Counted from the first letter of the stretch, positions 30,684-41,987 are shown. The stretch is DNA of 64,000 nucleotides from Vibrio aestuarianus (GCF_012395185.1 NZ_JAAZTU010000002.1:1-64000), one strand, 5' to 3'. Translations and numbers: made by a program. Notes: generated by a model not told the origin, from the letters alone.

Positions 30684-31649
30684 ATGATCGAAGCCATTGT
30701 GTTTCTCAGTGTAGGTTTGGTTTTCTTAGTTTGGAGCGCAGACAAGTTGGTATTTGGTGCAGCAGCCTTGGCGCGCAACGTGGGAATATCACCTTTAGTT
30801 ATCGGTATGACGATTCTTGCGATGGGCTCTTCTGCACCTGAAATGATGGTATCAGCCACTGCGGCATTAGAAGGCAAAACAGATACCGCCGTCGGCAATG
30901 TACTAGGCTCCAACATTGCCAATATTGCTCTTATTCTTGGTATTACCGCATTAATTAAACCGCTGTCAGTAAGTTCGCCCGTTATTCGTCGTGAACTACC
31001 ACTGATGATTGGAGTCACATTACTGTCTGGCGCTCTGCTTTGGGATAATCATTTAGGCTTTTACGAAGGCGCACTACTGTTCGTTCTTTTTGCTGCGTTT
31101 ATTCTTGCGATGCTGCGCATTAGCCGTAACGAACAAAAAAATGGCGACACGTTATTAGATGATCAAGAGTCAGAGATTCCACAAGGTGTCAGTAATTTAA
31201 AAGCGGCAATGTGGGTCGTCGTTGGCCTTATTATTCTCCCGATTGCCGCAAGCGTCCTGGTCGATAACGCGGTGATCATTGCGAAATACTTCGGTATGAG
31301 TGATCTAGTTATTGGTTTAACGATCATTGCTGTCGGAACGAGCTTACCTGAGCTCGCCGCTTCGCTAGCTAGTGTGCTGAAGGGCGAAGATGATATGGCG
31401 GTAGGCAACATTATTGGCTCCAACGTTTTCAATATTCTAGCGGTGATGGGCATACCAGGTCTTATTAATCCTTCCATGCTCAGTGAATATGCTATGGGGC
31501 GTGATTTTTGGGTCATGCTTGGCGTATCCTTGCTACTTGTTATTATGGCTTTAGGTAAATCTCGTAGTATCAACCGCTTAGAAGGTGGCGTTTTGCTACT
31601 GACCTTTATCGGGTACCAAGCTTACCTACTTATGAATATGACCGCTTAA
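30684..31649 (+). CDS. yrbG: Calcium/sodium antiporter family protein YrbG
   Basis: A 321-residue CaCA-superfamily exchanger with two homologous halves, each with an alpha-repeat (GMTILAMGSSAPEMMVSA and GLTIIAVGTSLPELAAS, each followed by GNVLGSNI / GNIIGSNV). About ten helices are visible. It is the first gene of the plus-strand kds-lpt-rpoN run, as in E. coli. Ion specificity is inferred from the family only. Confidence 0.92.
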   Translation: MIEAIVFLSVGLVFLVWSADKLVFGAAALARNVGISPLVIGMTILAMGSSAPEMMVSATAALEGKTDTAVGNVLGSNIANIALILGITALIKPLSVSSPVIRRELPLMIGVTLLSGALLWDNHLGFYEGALLFVLFAAFILAMLRISRNEQKNGDTLLDDQESEIPQGVSNLKAAMWVVVGLIILPIAASVLVDNAVIIAKYFGMSDLVIGLTIIAVGTSLPELAASLASVLKGEDDMAVGNIIGSNVFNILAVMGIPGLINPSMLSEYAMGRDFWVMLGVSLLLVIMALGKSRSINRLEGGVLLLTFIGYQAYLLMNMTA

Positions 31650-31667
31650 CCAATTCTGGAGTTTAGG

Positions 31668-32642
31668 ATGTCGAATCAGTTTGATTATCGCAGTGTTGCC
31701 AAGCAAGTACTTGCCACTGAAGTTGCCGCCTTACAACAGTTAGAGCAGTACTTTAATGATGAATTCTGCCATGCCTGTGAGATGATTTTGGACAACAGTC
31801 ACGGTAAAGTTGTCGTCATGGGTATGGGGAAATCAGGTCACATCGGTAAGAAAATAGCCGCTACGCTCGCCAGTACGGGCACATCTGCTTTTTTTGTGCA
31901 CCCAGGAGAAGCTTCACACGGTGACCTTGGCATGATCGAGCGTGGCGATATCGTTATCGCGATTTCCAACTCTGGAGAATCTTCAGAAATTTTATCGCTC
32001 ATCCCGGTCTTAAAGCGCCTCAATATTCGTATTATCAGCATGACAGGTAACCCACAGTCAAACATGGCAAAACTGGCTGACCTGCACCTACAAATTACCG
32101 TACCAGAAGAAGCATGCCCGCTCGGCTTAGCACCGACCTCGAGTACTACCGCGACACTTGTAATGGGTGATGCACTCGCCGTTGCACTATTACAGGCACG
32201 CGGTTTTACCGCTGAAGATTTTGCGCTGTCTCACCCGGGCGGAGCATTGGGACGTAAACTATTACTAAAACTGTCCGATATCATGCATACAGGTGCAGCC
32301 CTTCCCATCGTTCAGCCACAGGCATTGATTCGAGATGCACTGCTAGAGATCAGCCAAAAGGGCTTAGGTATGACCGCAATTGTCGATGCAAAGATGCAGC
32401 TTATCGGGATTTTTACCGATGGCGATTTGCGCCGTATTTTGGATAAACGCATTGACATTCATAGCGCGACTATCAGTGAAGTCATGACGCAAAAACCGAC
32501 AGTTGCCGAACCCAATATGCTTGCAGTTGAAGGATTAAACTTGATGCAAGATAAGCGAATTAATGGTTTGATGCTGTGTGAAAACGGTAAACTGGTGGGG
32601 GCATTAAACATGCATGATTTACTAAAAGCAGGAGTCATGTAA
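31668..32642 (+). CDS. kdsD: Arabinose-5-phosphate isomerase KdsD
   Basis: A 324-residue enzyme interconverting ribulose 5-phosphate and arabinose 5-phosphate, the entry to KDO synthesis. A SIS domain at about 40-180 (GMGKSGHIGKKIAATLASTGT; HGDLGMIERGD; SNSGESSE) is followed by two CBS domains (about 205-320). The stop overlaps the kdsC start as TAATG. Confidence 0.95.
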   Translation: MSNQFDYRSVAKQVLATEVAALQQLEQYFNDEFCHACEMILDNSHGKVVVMGMGKSGHIGKKIAATLASTGTSAFFVHPGEASHGDLGMIERGDIVIAISNSGESSEILSLIPVLKRLNIRIISMTGNPQSNMAKLADLHLQITVPEEACPLGLAPTSSTTATLVMGDALAVALLQARGFTAEDFALSHPGGALGRKLLLKLSDIMHTGAALPIVQPQALIRDALLEISQKGLGMTAIVDAKMQLIGIFTDGDLRRILDKRIDIHSATISEVMTQKPTVAEPNMLAVEGLNLMQDKRINGLMLCENGKLVGALNMHDLLKAGVM

Positions 32643-33199
32643 TGACAACGATGGTTAATACTCCCTATGGTACGGTATCTCAAGACATCTTGAATATCGC
32701 CAAGCAAATCAAACTGCTGATTTGTGATGTGGATGGCGTATTCTCTGATGGTTTAGTGTATATGGGTAATCAAGGTGAAGAACTAAAAACCTTCCATACT
32801 CGTGATGGCTACGGTGTGAAATCGTTGATGAATGCGGGGATCGAAATCGCAATAATCACTGGTCGGCAGTCGCAGATTGTCGAAAACCGCATGACTGCTT
32901 TAGGCATCAAACTGATCTATCAGGGCCAAGATGATAAAGTAAAAGCCTATCAAGATATTTGTCAGAAGTTGAATATATCACCAGAATATACTGGCTATAT
33001 TGGTGATGATCTGATTGATTGGCCTGTAATGGAAAAAGTCGCACTTAAGGTTTGTGTGGCTGATGGACACCCATTACTGCTCCAAAAAGCAAACTACATC
33101 ACTACAATTAAAGGTGGTCATGGTGCGGTACGTGAAGTGTGCGATTTGATTTTGCAAGCACGTAACGAGTTAGAAGTACACAAAGGCTTAAGCATATGA
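32642..33199 (+). CDS. kdsC: 3-deoxy-D-manno-octulosonate 8-phosphate phosphatase KdsC
   Basis: A 185-residue HAD phosphatase with catalytic D29 and D31 in LLICDVDGVFSDG, the second motif IITGRQS and the third GDDLIDWPVM. It releases free KDO for lipid A-core assembly. It overlaps both neighbours (TAATG with kdsD, ATGA with lptC). Confidence 0.95.
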   Translation: MTTMVNTPYGTVSQDILNIAKQIKLLICDVDGVFSDGLVYMGNQGEELKTFHTRDGYGVKSLMNAGIEIAIITGRQSQIVENRMTALGIKLIYQGQDDKVKAYQDICQKLNISPEYTGYIGDDLIDWPVMEKVALKVCVADGHPLLLQKANYITTIKGGHGAVREVCDLILQARNELEVHKGLSI

Positions 33200-33759
33200 G
33201 TTTGTCTCGAGTCCTCTATGTGATATTGATTTTTATCACATCTTGGTCTGCATATTATTTACTCGATAAAGAGCAAAAACCTGATATTCAAGTTGCACCC
33301 AACTTGGAACTGCCTTTGTTTAGCGGAAAAAACCTCGACAATGTCTCGTACAACGAGCAAGGTATTCGCAGCTACGTAATCCTATCTACGCATTTAGATC
33401 ATTACTCAAAAAGTGGCGATACTATTTTTCAATATCCGATCTTAAAAGTGTTCCGTGAAGGCACTACTCAAGAATGGGAAATTACCGCTAAACGTGGTGT
33501 GTTAGATGAAGAGCATGTACTAACACTTTATGACGATGTGCTTGCAAAAAACCTATTACCTGATTCTGGTTTTGATACGCTCTCTACCATTAAGATGAGT
33601 ATTCAACTGGATAATCGAGATTTTTGGGCTGATAACCAAGTCGACTTGGTTGGACCGCAATTTGAAACAACAGGACAGGCGATGAAAGGCAATTTTGCTG
33701 AAAACGACGCTGTTCTTTATAACCATGTACAAGGTAGATATGAAACTCTCACACCTTAG
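33196..33759 (+). CDS. lptC: LPS transport protein LptC
   Basis: A 187-residue bitopic protein with one N-terminal transmembrane helix (residues 5-22) and a periplasmic beta-jellyroll. It docks on LptB2FG and hands LPS to LptA. The 3' end overlaps the start of lptA by 20 bases. Confidence 0.93.
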   Translation: MSLSRVLYVILIFITSWSAYYLLDKEQKPDIQVAPNLELPLFSGKNLDNVSYNEQGIRSYVILSTHLDHYSKSGDTIFQYPILKVFREGTTQEWEITAKRGVLDEEHVLTLYDDVLAKNLLPDSGFDTLSTIKMSIQLDNRDFWADNQVDLVGPQFETTGQAMKGNFAENDAVLYNHVQGRYETLTP

Positions 33760-34240
33760 TCTTATTGCTTGTTTCGCTATTTCTGGCAACGCCTTGGCAC
33801 TGGCAACAGACAGCCAACAACCAGTTTATATTGATTCTGACAGCCAACAACTCGACATGAAAAGTAATCGCGTTACTTTTCTTGGTGATGTGAAGCTTAA
33901 ACAAGGCAGCATCAATATGAATGCGGACAAAGTGATTGTGATCCGTGATCCAAAAGATGGCACCATTCAAGAAATTGAAGGATACGGTGATCTCGCTACA
34001 TTTTCACAGTTAACCGATGACGGTAAAACCTTGTACGGTGAAGCGAAAGAGCTGTATTACAAAATGGTTGATGACCAACTAACCATGATAGATCAAGCAA
34101 TGCTTTCACAAGATGATAGCATCATCCGTGGCACCAAGATTCGTTACAAAATTTCATCACAAAAACTGATGGCTGACGGTAACTCTAACGAAAGAGTTTC
34201 GACGGTACTTCAACCACAAGCGACGAAAACTCAAGAATAA
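33740..34240 (+). CDS. lptA: LPS periplasmic bridge protein LptA
   Basis: About 166 residues: signal peptide [20 protein letters not shown] then the OstA-type repeat fold ([30 protein letters not shown] pattern). LptA polymerises into the bridge between LptC and the outer-membrane LptD. The ATG at 33740 is preferred over 33695 because it follows AAGG and gives a proper signal peptide. Confidence 0.94.
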   Translation: MKLSHLSLIACFAISGNALALATDSQQPVYIDSDSQQLDMKSNRVTFLGDVKLKQGSINMNADKVIVIRDPKDGTIQEIEGYGDLATFSQLTDDGKTLYGEAKELYYKMVDDQLTMIDQAMLSQDDSIIRGTKIRYKISSQKLMADGNSNERVSTVLQPQATKTQE

Positions 34241-34242
34241 TT

Positions 34243-34968
34243 ATGGCCATACTCAAAGCAGAACATTTAGCGAAAAGCTATAAAAAACGCAAAGTGGTTT
34301 CCGATGTAAGTTTACAAGTGGAATCAGGGCAAATCGTGGGGCTGCTTGGTCCTAACGGTGCAGGGAAAACGACATCGTTCTACATGATCGTCGGCCTTGT
34401 CGCGCGCGATGAAGGCAAAATTAGCATTGATGATCAAGACATTAGTATTCTACCAATGCATAGCCGTTCACGCTTAGGGATAGGCTACTTACCACAAGAG
34501 GCCTCTATTTTCCGCAAATTGTCGGTGGAAGATAACATCATGGCTGTATTAGAAACTCGTGAAGAAATGACCCGCGAGCAGCGTCAGGACAAACTAGAAG
34601 ACTTACTTGAAGAGTTCCACATTCAACATATTCGTCACAGCGCAGGTATGGCGTTGTCCGGTGGTGAACGTCGTCGTGTTGAAATTGCGCGCGCTCTCGC
34701 TGCAAACCCACAATTTATTTTGCTTGATGAGCCTTTTGCTGGTGTTGACCCTATCTCGGTTATCGATATTAAAAAGATCATCGAACATCTGCGTGATCGT
34801 GGTTTAGGCGTTCTAATTACCGACCATAACGTTCGAGAAACATTGGATGTATGTGAAAAAGCCTATATTGTAAGCCAAGGACGTTTAATCGCAGAAGGCA
34901 CGCCGCATGACGTGCTTAATAATGATGAAGTAAAACAGGTTTATCTCGGCGAACAATTCCGTCTCTGA
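34243..34968 (+). CDS. lptB: LPS export ABC transporter ATPase LptB
   Basis: A 241-residue ATPase, with Walker [14 protein letters not shown], signature [15 protein letters not shown], Walker [14 protein letters not shown] and switch histidine in ITDHNVRE. It powers LptF/LptG, which are encoded at 5936-8113. It starts two bases after lptA. Confidence 0.97.
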   Translation: MAILKAEHLAKSYKKRKVVSDVSLQVESGQIVGLLGPNGAGKTTSFYMIVGLVARDEGKISIDDQDISILPMHSRSRLGIGYLPQEASIFRKLSVEDNIMAVLETREEMTREQRQDKLEDLLEEFHIQHIRHSAGMALSGGERRRVEIARALAANPQFILLDEPFAGVDPISVIDIKKIIEHLRDRGLGVLITDHNVRETLDVCEKAYIVSQGRLIAEGTPHDVLNNDEVKQVYLGEQFRL

Positions 34969-35037
34969 TTCAAATTCCGTCTATGATTAAGTAGAGAGTG
35001 ACATCAATTCTAAAAATAACAAGGTAACCAACGCTGA

Positions 35038-36495
35038 ATGAAACCCTCATTACAACTAAAGCTAGGCCAACAATTAGCAATGACACCTCAGTTACAACAA
35101 GCGATTCGTTTGTTGCAGCTGTCAACGTTAGATCTGCAACAAGAGATCCAAGAAGCCCTTGAATCAAACCCATTATTGGATGTTGAAGAGGCTTATGACG
35201 AAGGTGCAACGGCTGAAGCTCAACGTGGTGAGGAGACAGAAGTCAGTGCTGAACCTGTTGAAGTAGAGACTCAAGACAGCTCAGATTTGATTGAAAAATC
35301 AGAAATTAGTAATGAACTGGAAATCGACACAACTTGGGATGATGTATACAGTGCCAATACCGGTAGCACAGGGATTGCTCTTGACGACGACATGCCTGTT
35401 TATCAAGGTGAAACCACTCAAACTCTACAAGACTATCTACTTTGGCAACTCGACCTAACCCCGTTTAGTGACACCGACAGAAGCATCGCCTTAGCACTCA
35501 TTGATGCTATTGATGACTATGGTTACCTTACCGTTTCTCTTGACGACATTTTAGAAAGCTTTGCCGATGAAGAGATTGAATTAGATGAAATTGAAGCGGT
35601 TCGTAAACGCATCCAACAATTCGACCCATTAGGGGTTGGTTCTATCAATCTACAAGACTGTTTGCTTTTACAACTCGCCACTTATCCAACCGACACACCT
35701 TGGTTAGAAGAAGCCAAACAGCTACTCACTCAACATATTGATTTACTTGGTAACCGTGACTATAAGCTGATCTTAAAAGAGACCAAACTAAAAGAAGATG
35801 AACTACGCGACATCTTACAACTGATTCAGCAACTCGACCCAAGACCAGGTAACAACATTTCGACTGAACATGCAGAATACGTCGTACCCGATGTCTCTGT
35901 GTATAAAGACCATGGGAAATGGGTAGTCACCATCAACCCTGACAGCGTACCAAAACTGAAAATCAATCAACAATATGCTGCTTTAGGTAAGGGAAATAGT
36001 GCTGACAGCAACTATATTCGCAGCAATTTACAAGAAGCAAAATGGCTCATCAAGAGTTTAGAGAGTAGAAATGAAACACTACTCAAAGTGGCCAAATGTA
36101 TTGTTGAACATCAACGTGATTTCTTTGAGTATGGCGAAGAAGCCATGAAACCGATGGTACTCAATGACGTTGCTTTAGCGGTAGAAATGCATGAGTCCAC
36201 CATTTCTCGGGTGACAACACAGAAGTACATGCATACTCCGCGCGGTATTTTCGAATTGAAATACTTCTTCTCCAGTCACGTCAGTACCGACAATGGAGGA
36301 GAGTGTTCATCAACTGCAATAAGAGCGCTCATTAAGAAATTGGTGGCAGCTGAAAATACAGTAAAACCATTAAGCGACAGTAAAATTGCAGATCTACTCG
36401 CTGACCAAGGAATTCAGGTAGCTCGAAGGACGATAGCTAAATACCGTGAATCATTGGGGATTGCTCCATCGAGTCAGCGCAAACGCCTACTATAA
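35038..36495 (+). CDS. rpoN: RNA polymerase sigma-54 factor RpoN
   Basis: A 485-residue sigma54. Region I is Gln/Leu-rich ([25 protein letters not shown]), region II acidic (about 50-110), then the core-binding domain and a C-terminal RpoN box [10 protein letters not shown]. It directs transcription of nitrogen, flagellar and, in Vibrio, quorum-sensing sRNA and type VI genes. It lies 69 bases after lptB, the conserved order. Confidence 0.96.
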   Translation: MKPSLQLKLGQQLAMTPQLQQAIRLLQLSTLDLQQEIQEALESNPLLDVEEAYDEGATAEAQRGEETEVSAEPVEVETQDSSDLIEKSEISNELEIDTTWDDVYSANTGSTGIALDDDMPVYQGETTQTLQDYLLWQLDLTPFSDTDRSIALALIDAIDDYGYLTVSLDDILESFADEEIELDEIEAVRKRIQQFDPLGVGSINLQDCLLLQLATYPTDTPWLEEAKQLLTQHIDLLGNRDYKLILKETKLKEDELRDILQLIQQLDPRPGNNISTEHAEYVVPDVSVYKDHGKWVVTINPDSVPKLKINQQYAALGKGNSADSNYIRSNLQEAKWLIKSLESRNETLLKVAKCIVEHQRDFFEYGEEAMKPMVLNDVALAVEMHESTISRVTTQKYMHTPRGIFELKYFFSSHVSTDNGGECSSTAIRALIKKLVAAENTVKPLSDSKIADLLADQGIQVARRTIAKYRESLGIAPSSQRKRLL

Positions 36496-36520
36496 GGCAC
36501 AAAAAAGAGAAGGAAAGTCT

Positions 36521-36808
36521 ATGCAAATCAATATTAATGCCCATCACATTGATCTAACCGATTCAATGCAAGACTATGTTAACTCGAAGTTTCAAAAACT
36601 TGAGCGATTTTTTGATCACATAAACACCATTCAGGTCGTTTTACGTGTTGAAAAAGTAAACCAGATCGCTGAAGCTACGCTCCACATAAATCAAGGTGAT
36701 ATCCACGCCACGGCTGATAACGAAAGTATGTATGCCGCCATCGATAGCCTCGTGGATAAACTTGTCAGACAACTCAACAAGCATAAAGAAAAGCTAAGTA
36801 GTCATTAA
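36521..36808 (+). CDS. hpf: Ribosome hibernation promoting factor
   Basis: A 95-residue short HPF/YfiA-family protein (MQININAHHIDLTDSMQDYV; ATLHINQGDIHATADNESMYAAIDSL). It binds the 30S decoding region and promotes 100S ribosome dimers in stationary phase. The start at 36521 follows GAAGGA; the open frame begins further upstream inside the rpoN end and is not used. Confidence 0.94.
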   Translation: MQININAHHIDLTDSMQDYVNSKFQKLERFFDHINTIQVVLRVEKVNQIAEATLHINQGDIHATADNESMYAAIDSLVDKLVRQLNKHKEKLSSH

Positions 36809-36810
36809 TC

Positions 36811-37257
36811 ATGCAATTACGCGAAGTACTTTCATTGGACTGCACAAAAAGTGCAGTCCAATGTACCAGTAAAAAAAGAGCCTTAGAAATCATCAGCGAA
36901 ATCGCTGCCGAACATTCAGGCCAAAGCTCCACCGAACTCTTTGAATGTATGCTCAGCCGAGAAAAAATGGGCAGTACAGGTATTGGTAATGGCATCGCTA
37001 TTCCTCATGCTCGAATGACGGCCAGTGACAACGCTATCGCTGTACTTTTACAATGCGATACGCCTATTGAGTTTGATGCTATTGATAATCGTCCTGTCGA
37101 CCTACTTTTTGCTCTACTTGTTCCTGAAGATCAATGTAAAGAGCATCTAAAAACCCTTTCGTGCATGGCAGAACGTTTGAATGACAAACAAGTTTTAAAG
37201 CAGCTACGAAGCGCTCAAAGCGACCAAGAGCTGTACGACATTATGACTAACCATTAA
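36811..37257 (+). CDS. ptsN: PTS IIA-like nitrogen regulatory protein PtsN
   Basis: A 148-residue EIIA-Ntr. The phospho-accepting histidine is H66 in [12 protein letters not shown]. It receives phosphate from NPr (38140-38418) and regulates potassium transport and other targets by protein contact. PtsP, the first enzyme of the relay, is not in the window. Confidence 0.94.
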   Translation: MQLREVLSLDCTKSAVQCTSKKRALEIISEIAAEHSGQSSTELFECMLSREKMGSTGIGNGIAIPHARMTASDNAIAVLLQCDTPIEFDAIDNRPVDLLFALLVPEDQCKEHLKTLSCMAERLNDKQVLKQLRSAQSDQELYDIMTNH

Positions 37258-37274
37258 TCATCGAGTCCAAAACT

Positions 37275-38135
37275 ATGCGTTTAATCGTTGTCAGTGGTCA
37301 ATCTGGCGCAGGTAAAAGTGTTGCATTACGAGTCCTGGAAGATCTCGGCTACTACTGTGTCGACAACCTACCAGTAAACTTGTTAGACCCCTTTATTCAA
37401 GCCGTCCAAGATAGCAAACAAAATGTGGCAGTGAGTATTGATATCCGCAACCTTCCACAAGAACCGACTCTAGTCAGCGATGTGTTAGAGAAGCTTAAAC
37501 AAAATAATGATGTCAGTGTTCTATTTCTCGATGCGAGTAAAGAAACCTTATTAAAACGCTACAGTGAAACACGTCGTATTCACCCGCTGTCACTCAACTC
37601 AAATAAACCATCTTTAGCTCAGGCCATTGAGCTAGAGAAAGAGTTACTTGCACCACTAAAAGAACAAGCAGATTTAGTTCTTGATAGCAGTAATCAATCT
37701 TTACACGAGTTAAGCGAAACCGTTCGCATGCGCATTGAAGGGCGTGAGCGAAAAGATTTAGTCATGGTGTTTCAATCTTTTGGCTTTAAATATGGTTTAC
37801 CGAGTGATGCTGATTATGTGTTTGATGTGCGATTCTTACCAAACCCACATTGGGAACCCGCACTCAGGCCACTCACAGGTTTAGATGCCCCTATCAAGTC
37901 TTTTCTTGAAGGTCACAGTGAAGTGATGGAGCTTAAACAGCAAATCCAGAAATTCGTTGAATACTGGCTGCCTATGCTAGAAAAAAATAACCGCAGCTAT
38001 TTGACCATTGCCATAGGTTGTACTGGTGGTAAACATCGTTCTGTGTATCTGACACAACAGCTTGGGGAATATTTCTCTCAATTAGGCCATCAGGTACAGA
38101 TCCGCCACACTTCCTTAGAAAAACAGCAGGACTGA
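37275..38135 (+). CDS. rapZ: RNase adapter protein RapZ
   Basis: A 286-residue P-loop protein ([18 protein letters not shown] at 8-25) with the C-terminal RNA-binding domain ([17 protein letters not shown]). In E. coli RapZ presents the sRNA GlmZ to RNase E and senses glucosamine-6-phosphate. It sits between ptsN and npr as in enterobacteria. Confidence 0.95.
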   Translation: MRLIVVSGQSGAGKSVALRVLEDLGYYCVDNLPVNLLDPFIQAVQDSKQNVAVSIDIRNLPQEPTLVSDVLEKLKQNNDVSVLFLDASKETLLKRYSETRRIHPLSLNSNKPSLAQAIELEKELLAPLKEQADLVLDSSNQSLHELSETVRMRIEGRERKDLVMVFQSFGFKYGLPSDADYVFDVRFLPNPHWEPALRPLTGLDAPIKSFLEGHSEVMELKQQIQKFVEYWLPMLEKNNRSYLTIAIGCTGGKHRSVYLTQQLGEYFSQLGHQVQIRHTSLEKQQD

Positions 38136-38139
38136 TCGC

Positions 38140-38418
38140 ATGCCGCTACTGAGTAAAACTGTTTTAATCCAAAATCGTTTAGGTCTCCATGCTCGTGCGG
38201 CAGTAAAGCTGGTCGAACTGTCTCAATCTTTTGATGCTGTTGTAACACTCAAAAATCAAGAAGGCAAAGAAGCCACTGCCGACAGCGTTATGGGGTTATT
38301 GATGCTAGAATCGGCTCAAGGACAACCGATAACCGTCAGCGCAGAAGGCTCACAAGCGGAGCAAGCACTGGAAGCCGTCAGTTCTTTAATTGAGCATAAA
38401 TTTGATGAAGATGAATAA
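38140..38418 (+). CDS. ptsO: Phosphocarrier protein NPr
   Basis: A 92-residue HPr-like protein of the nitrogen PTS with active-site histidine H17 in [11 protein letters not shown] and regulatory Ser region [10 protein letters not shown]. It starts four bases after rapZ and is the last gene of the rpoN group. Confidence 0.93.
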   Translation: MPLLSKTVLIQNRLGLHARAAVKLVELSQSFDAVVTLKNQEGKEATADSVMGLLMLESAQGQPITVSAEGSQAEQALEAVSSLIEHKFDEDE

Positions 38419-38488
38419 GTAACTCGGACTCACTATTTTGTATCCCTCACCATGATTCACCCTTTCCAAACAAAAATAAATTCAGCGC

Positions 38489-38506
38489 TTAATAAGAACT
38501 TATTAA
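38489..38506. promoter_or_regulatory. Inverted repeat upstream of mgtE
   Basis: TTAATAAG-AA-CTTATTAA is an 8-2-8 perfect inverted repeat about 60 bases before mgtE. It is AT-only apart from the G/C pair, so it may be an operator or simply promoter-rich AT sequence. No M-box riboswitch was recognised here. Confidence 0.3.
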
Positions 38507-38567
38507 ATAAGGCCTAGAATTAAGTTACTATTCAACACATTGTAAGAATACCAAGTAGGGGGAAACC

Positions 38568-39923
38568 ATGGCCGAGCAAATTGAATTTGATCAAGCTCAC
38601 CTTACCCTCCAAGAAGTCAGCGAAGCGCTAGAAAATGGTCGTTTTGTCCATGTCCGTCGTCAACTCCAGGACATGGAGCCAGAAGATATTGCTCACCTGT
38701 TAGAAGCCTCACCGCGTAAAAGTCGTGAAGTGCTGTGGCAACTGACCGATCCCGAAGATTATGGTGAAATTCTCGACGAGCTAAACGAAGACGTCAAAGA
38801 TGCTTTAGTATCGAAAATGGCTCCGGAAAAACTCGCTGAAGCCACCGAAGGTATGGATACCGATGACGTTGCGTACGTCTTACGTAGCTTACCTGATAAC
38901 CTATCTCGTGAAGTTCTTTCACAAATGGATAGCGCCGATCGTGAACGTGTCGAAACGGCGCTCTCATATTCTGAAGATACTGCCGGTGGCTTAATGAATA
39001 CCGACGTAATTACCATTCGTGGTGACGTCGATATTGATGTAGTACTGCGCTATTTGCGTATGCACACAGAATTACCAGAAAGTACTGATGCACTTTATGT
39101 TATCGATGAAGATCGCAAACTGATTGGCCACTTATCTCTTATTACCTTATTAACCTCGCAGCCAGACGTTAAGGTTAGTGAGGTGATGGACGATGCCGAT
39201 GAAGCCATCTCGGTGAATACTAGTGATTCTGACGTGGCGAGCCTGTTTGAACGTCGCAACTGGGTATCAGCGCCAGTTGTTGATGAAAACCAACACCTTG
39301 TCGGTCGTATTACCATCGATGACGTGGTCGACGTCATCCGTGAGGATGCCGAACACTCGATGATGAGTATGGCCGGTATGAATGATGATGAAGATACCTT
39401 CGCTCCTGTGGTTAAGTCAGCACGTAAGCGCAGTATTTGGCTCGGAGCCAATGTATTGGCAGCACTGGCAGCCGCTTCTGTTTCTAATATGTTTGAAGCA
39501 ACTCTTGAACAAATGGCCGCAATTGCTGTGTTAATGACGATTGTCCCTTCGATGGGTGGCGTTGCGGGTAATCAGACCGTTGCCTTGGTGATTCGTGGTT
39601 TAGCACTCGGTCATATCGGTGACAGTAATAAACGAGAATTGCTGTTTAAGGAAGCCGCGATCGGTTTCTTAAACGGGGTGCTTTGGGCTTCAATCATTGG
39701 TGGCATTGTCATCGTTTGGAAAGGTAATTGGCTGCTTGGCGGAATAATTTCGGCGGCGATGATGACCAACTTATTGATTGCAGGTATTGCTGGCGTGACC
39801 ATTCCAATCTTACTGAAGAAGATGAAAATTGATCCTGCTCTTGCTGGTGGCATGGCATTAACGACTGTAACGGATGTGATTGGTTTATCGGTATTTCTAG
39901 GGTTAGCCACCATTTTGATGTAA
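38568..39923 (+). CDS. mgtE: Magnesium transporter MgtE
   Basis: A 451-residue Mg2+ channel: N-domain of helical repeats (residues 1-130), two CBS domains (about 137-260) that gate by Mg2+ binding, and five C-terminal helices with the pore motif (PSMGGVAGNQTVALVIRG; MALTTVTDVIGLSVFLGLAT). Regulation is probably post-translational through the cytosolic domain. The start is preceded by a strong GGGGGA. Confidence 0.95.
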   Translation: MAEQIEFDQAHLTLQEVSEALENGRFVHVRRQLQDMEPEDIAHLLEASPRKSREVLWQLTDPEDYGEILDELNEDVKDALVSKMAPEKLAEATEGMDTDDVAYVLRSLPDNLSREVLSQMDSADRERVETALSYSEDTAGGLMNTDVITIRGDVDIDVVLRYLRMHTELPESTDALYVIDEDRKLIGHLSLITLLTSQPDVKVSEVMDDADEAISVNTSDSDVASLFERRNWVSAPVVDENQHLVGRITIDDVVDVIREDAEHSMMSMAGMNDDEDTFAPVVKSARKRSIWLGANVLAALAAASVSNMFEATLEQMAAIAVLMTIVPSMGGVAGNQTVALVIRGLALGHIGDSNKRELLFKEAAIGFLNGVLWASIIGGIVIVWKGNWLLGGIISAAMMTNLLIAGIAGVTIPILLKKMKIDPALAGGMALTTVTDVIGLSVFLGLATILM

Positions 39924-39940
39924 TCATCAAATTCATCCAC

Positions 39941-39978
39941 AAAAAAAGCTTGGTCGAAATACCAAGCTTTTTGTTTTT
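39941..39978. terminator. Bidirectional terminator between mgtE and pmbA
   Basis: AAAAAAAGCTTGGT-CGAAAT-ACCAAGCTTTTTG, with A-run and T-run on opposite sides, lies between convergent genes. Confidence 0.9.
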
Positions 39979-39987
39979 TATCCGCGA

Positions 39988-41331
39988 TTACTCACCGGCA
40001 ATCTTCATCGATTCAAGCAAAATCGAACCCGTTTGGATCTGCGAGCGGCTTTCAACATCACTACCCACTGCCACGATTTGGTTGAACATATCTTTGAGAT
40101 TACCTGCAATCGTGATTTCAGAAACTGGGTACTTAATTTCACCATTTTCAACCCAAAAACCAGCTGCACCACGTGAATAATCACCAGTAACGGTATTAAC
40201 ACCTTGACCCATTACTTCAGTAACCAATAAACCTGTACCTAGCTCTTTGAGCATCTGTTCAAAGCTCTGGCCTGTCGATTTCACAAACCAATTATGAATG
40301 CCACCAGCATGACCAGTTGGCGTCATGTTCATTTTACGAGCCGCGTAGCTACTTAGTAAATAGGTCGATAACACACCGTCAGTAATGATTTGGCGATCTT
40401 GAGTAAAGACCCCTTCACTATCAAATGGGCTTGATGCCAAGCCGCGCAGCACATGCGGTTTTTCGGCAATGTTAAACCAATCTGGCAGGATTTTTTCGCC
40501 CAGTTTATCGAGTAAGAATGAAGATTTACGGTACAAATTGCCACCACTGATCGCCATCACTAAATGCCCAACCAAACCGGTGGCAACATCAGCAGCGAAC
40601 ATCACTGGCACTTTGCCTGTTTTCAGCTTTTGCGCATCCAAACGACTAATGGTTTTCTCTGCAGCTTGTTGACCGACAAGTTCTGGTGCCCATAAGTCAT
40701 CACGGTGACGAGCAACGGTGTAGCTGTAATCACGTTCCATCTCACCATTTTTACCTTCACCAATCACACAACAACTGATGCTGTGACGGCTTGAAGCGTA
40801 ACTGGCCAATAGACCATGGCTGTTACCGTATACTTTGACACCATAATGGCTGTCGTAGCTTGCACCATCACTTTGCTTAATTTTACTGCTGTAAGCTAAT
40901 GCTTTTTCTTCCGCTGCAATGGCAATTTTTGCCGCCATGTCAGGGTTTGGCTCATCAGGGTGAAACAGATCCAAATCTGGAATATTCTGCACCATTAATT
41001 CTTTGGGTGCCGGCCCAGCAAACGGGTCTTCTGATGTGAATAGCGCAATATCAAGCGCAGCGGCAACCGTTTGTTGAATTGCTTTTTCACTTAAATCAGA
41101 TGTTGATGCACTGCCCTTGCGTTGACCACGATAAACGGTGATACCCAAAGCACCATCACTATTAAATTCAACGTTCTCGACTTCGCACATGCGAGTAGAG
41201 ACACTTAAGCCTGTGCTTTTGGTAATCGCCACTTCGGCGGCATCAGAACTCACGGCAGCTAGCTCTAAAGCTTTGGCAACCGCAGCTTCAAGCTCAACAC
41301 GTTGCTGAGCGACTTGCTGTTTTACGTCCAT
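39988..41331 (-). CDS. pmbA: Metalloprotease TldE (PmbA)
   Basis: A 447-residue U62-family protein closely matching E. coli PmbA ([63 protein letters not shown]). TldE forms a heterodimer with TldD and is needed for antitoxin CcdA turnover and microcin B17 maturation; the catalytic zinc site lies in TldD, not here. It is divergent from darP, as in E. coli. Confidence 0.95.
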   Translation of the reverse strand: MDVKQQVAQQRVELEAAVAKALELAAVSSDAAEVAITKSTGLSVSTRMCEVENVEFNSDGALGITVYRGQRKGSASTSDLSEKAIQQTVAAALDIALFTSEDPFAGPAPKELMVQNIPDLDLFHPDEPNPDMAAKIAIAAEEKALAYSSKIKQSDGASYDSHYGVKVYGNSHGLLASYASSRHSISCCVIGEGKNGEMERDYSYTVARHRDDLWAPELVGQQAAEKTISRLDAQKLKTGKVPVMFAADVATGLVGHLVMAISGGNLYRKSSFLLDKLGEKILPDWFNIAEKPHVLRGLASSPFDSEGVFTQDRQIITDGVLSTYLLSSYAARKMNMTPTGHAGGIHNWFVKSTGQSFEQMLKELGTGLLVTEVMGQGVNTVTGDYSRGAAGFWVENGEIKYPVSEITIAGNLKDMFNQIVAVGSDVESRSQIQTGSILLESMKIAGE

Positions 41332-41439
41332 ATTTCATCTTTATTTAGCAATCAATGTCATTAGGATAACAAGAATTTCGCTTTCTCCCCACGATTCTTG
41401 CTAAAATAGCAGACATACATAACTCAATAGATGAAGAAT

Positions 41440-41967
41440 ATGGCGCGTAAGAATCAAAAAGCTCCTTGGGAAGAAGAAGAGGAGATCATTTGGGTTAGCA
41501 AAACCGAAATGAAAAATGACATGATTGAGCTGCAAAAGCTTGGTGAAGAGTTAGTTGAGCTGAAACCATCTCAACTGAAAAAGATCCCAATGTCTGAAGA
41601 TCTAATGGATGCAGTTAAAGATGCACAACGCTTCAATATGGAAGCACGTCGTCGTCAGTTGCAATTCATTGGTAAGATGATGCGTACGATCGATCCAGAG
41701 CCAATTCAAGCCGCACTGGATAAATTACGCAATAAGCACTCACAAAATACCGCTGTATTGCATAAGCTAGAACAACTGCGTGACCGTATTGTTGAGCAAG
41801 GTGATAGTGCCATCGAAGATGCTCTAGAGCTTTACCCTGAGATGGATCGTCAACGCTTACGTCAATTAACACGTCAAGCTAACAAAGAAAAAGCAAACAA
41901 TAAGCCACCAAAAGCGTCGCGTGAAATCTTCCAAATACTGAAAGAGCACAACGACGAATCTTTTTAA
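41440..41967 (+). CDS. darP: Ribosome biogenesis factor DarP (YjgA)
   Basis: A 175-residue DUF615 protein ([58 protein letters not shown]). DarP binds late 50S precursors and promotes peptidyl-transferase centre maturation. The ATG at 41440 is favoured by GAAGA upstream and by homologue starts; the frame also has an ATG three codons earlier. Confidence 0.93.
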   Translation: MARKNQKAPWEEEEEIIWVSKTEMKNDMIELQKLGEELVELKPSQLKKIPMSEDLMDAVKDAQRFNMEARRRQLQFIGKMMRTIDPEPIQAALDKLRNKHSQNTAVLHKLEQLRDRIVEQGDSAIEDALELYPEMDRQRLRQLTRQANKEKANNKPPKASREIFQILKEHNDESF

Positions 41968-41987
41968 GTTCTAGTCTGCTTTACGTT

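Noticed and set aside
38419..38567. M-box (ykoK) magnesium riboswitch before mgtE
   Set aside because: The spacer is only 149 bases and lacks the conserved M-box segments.
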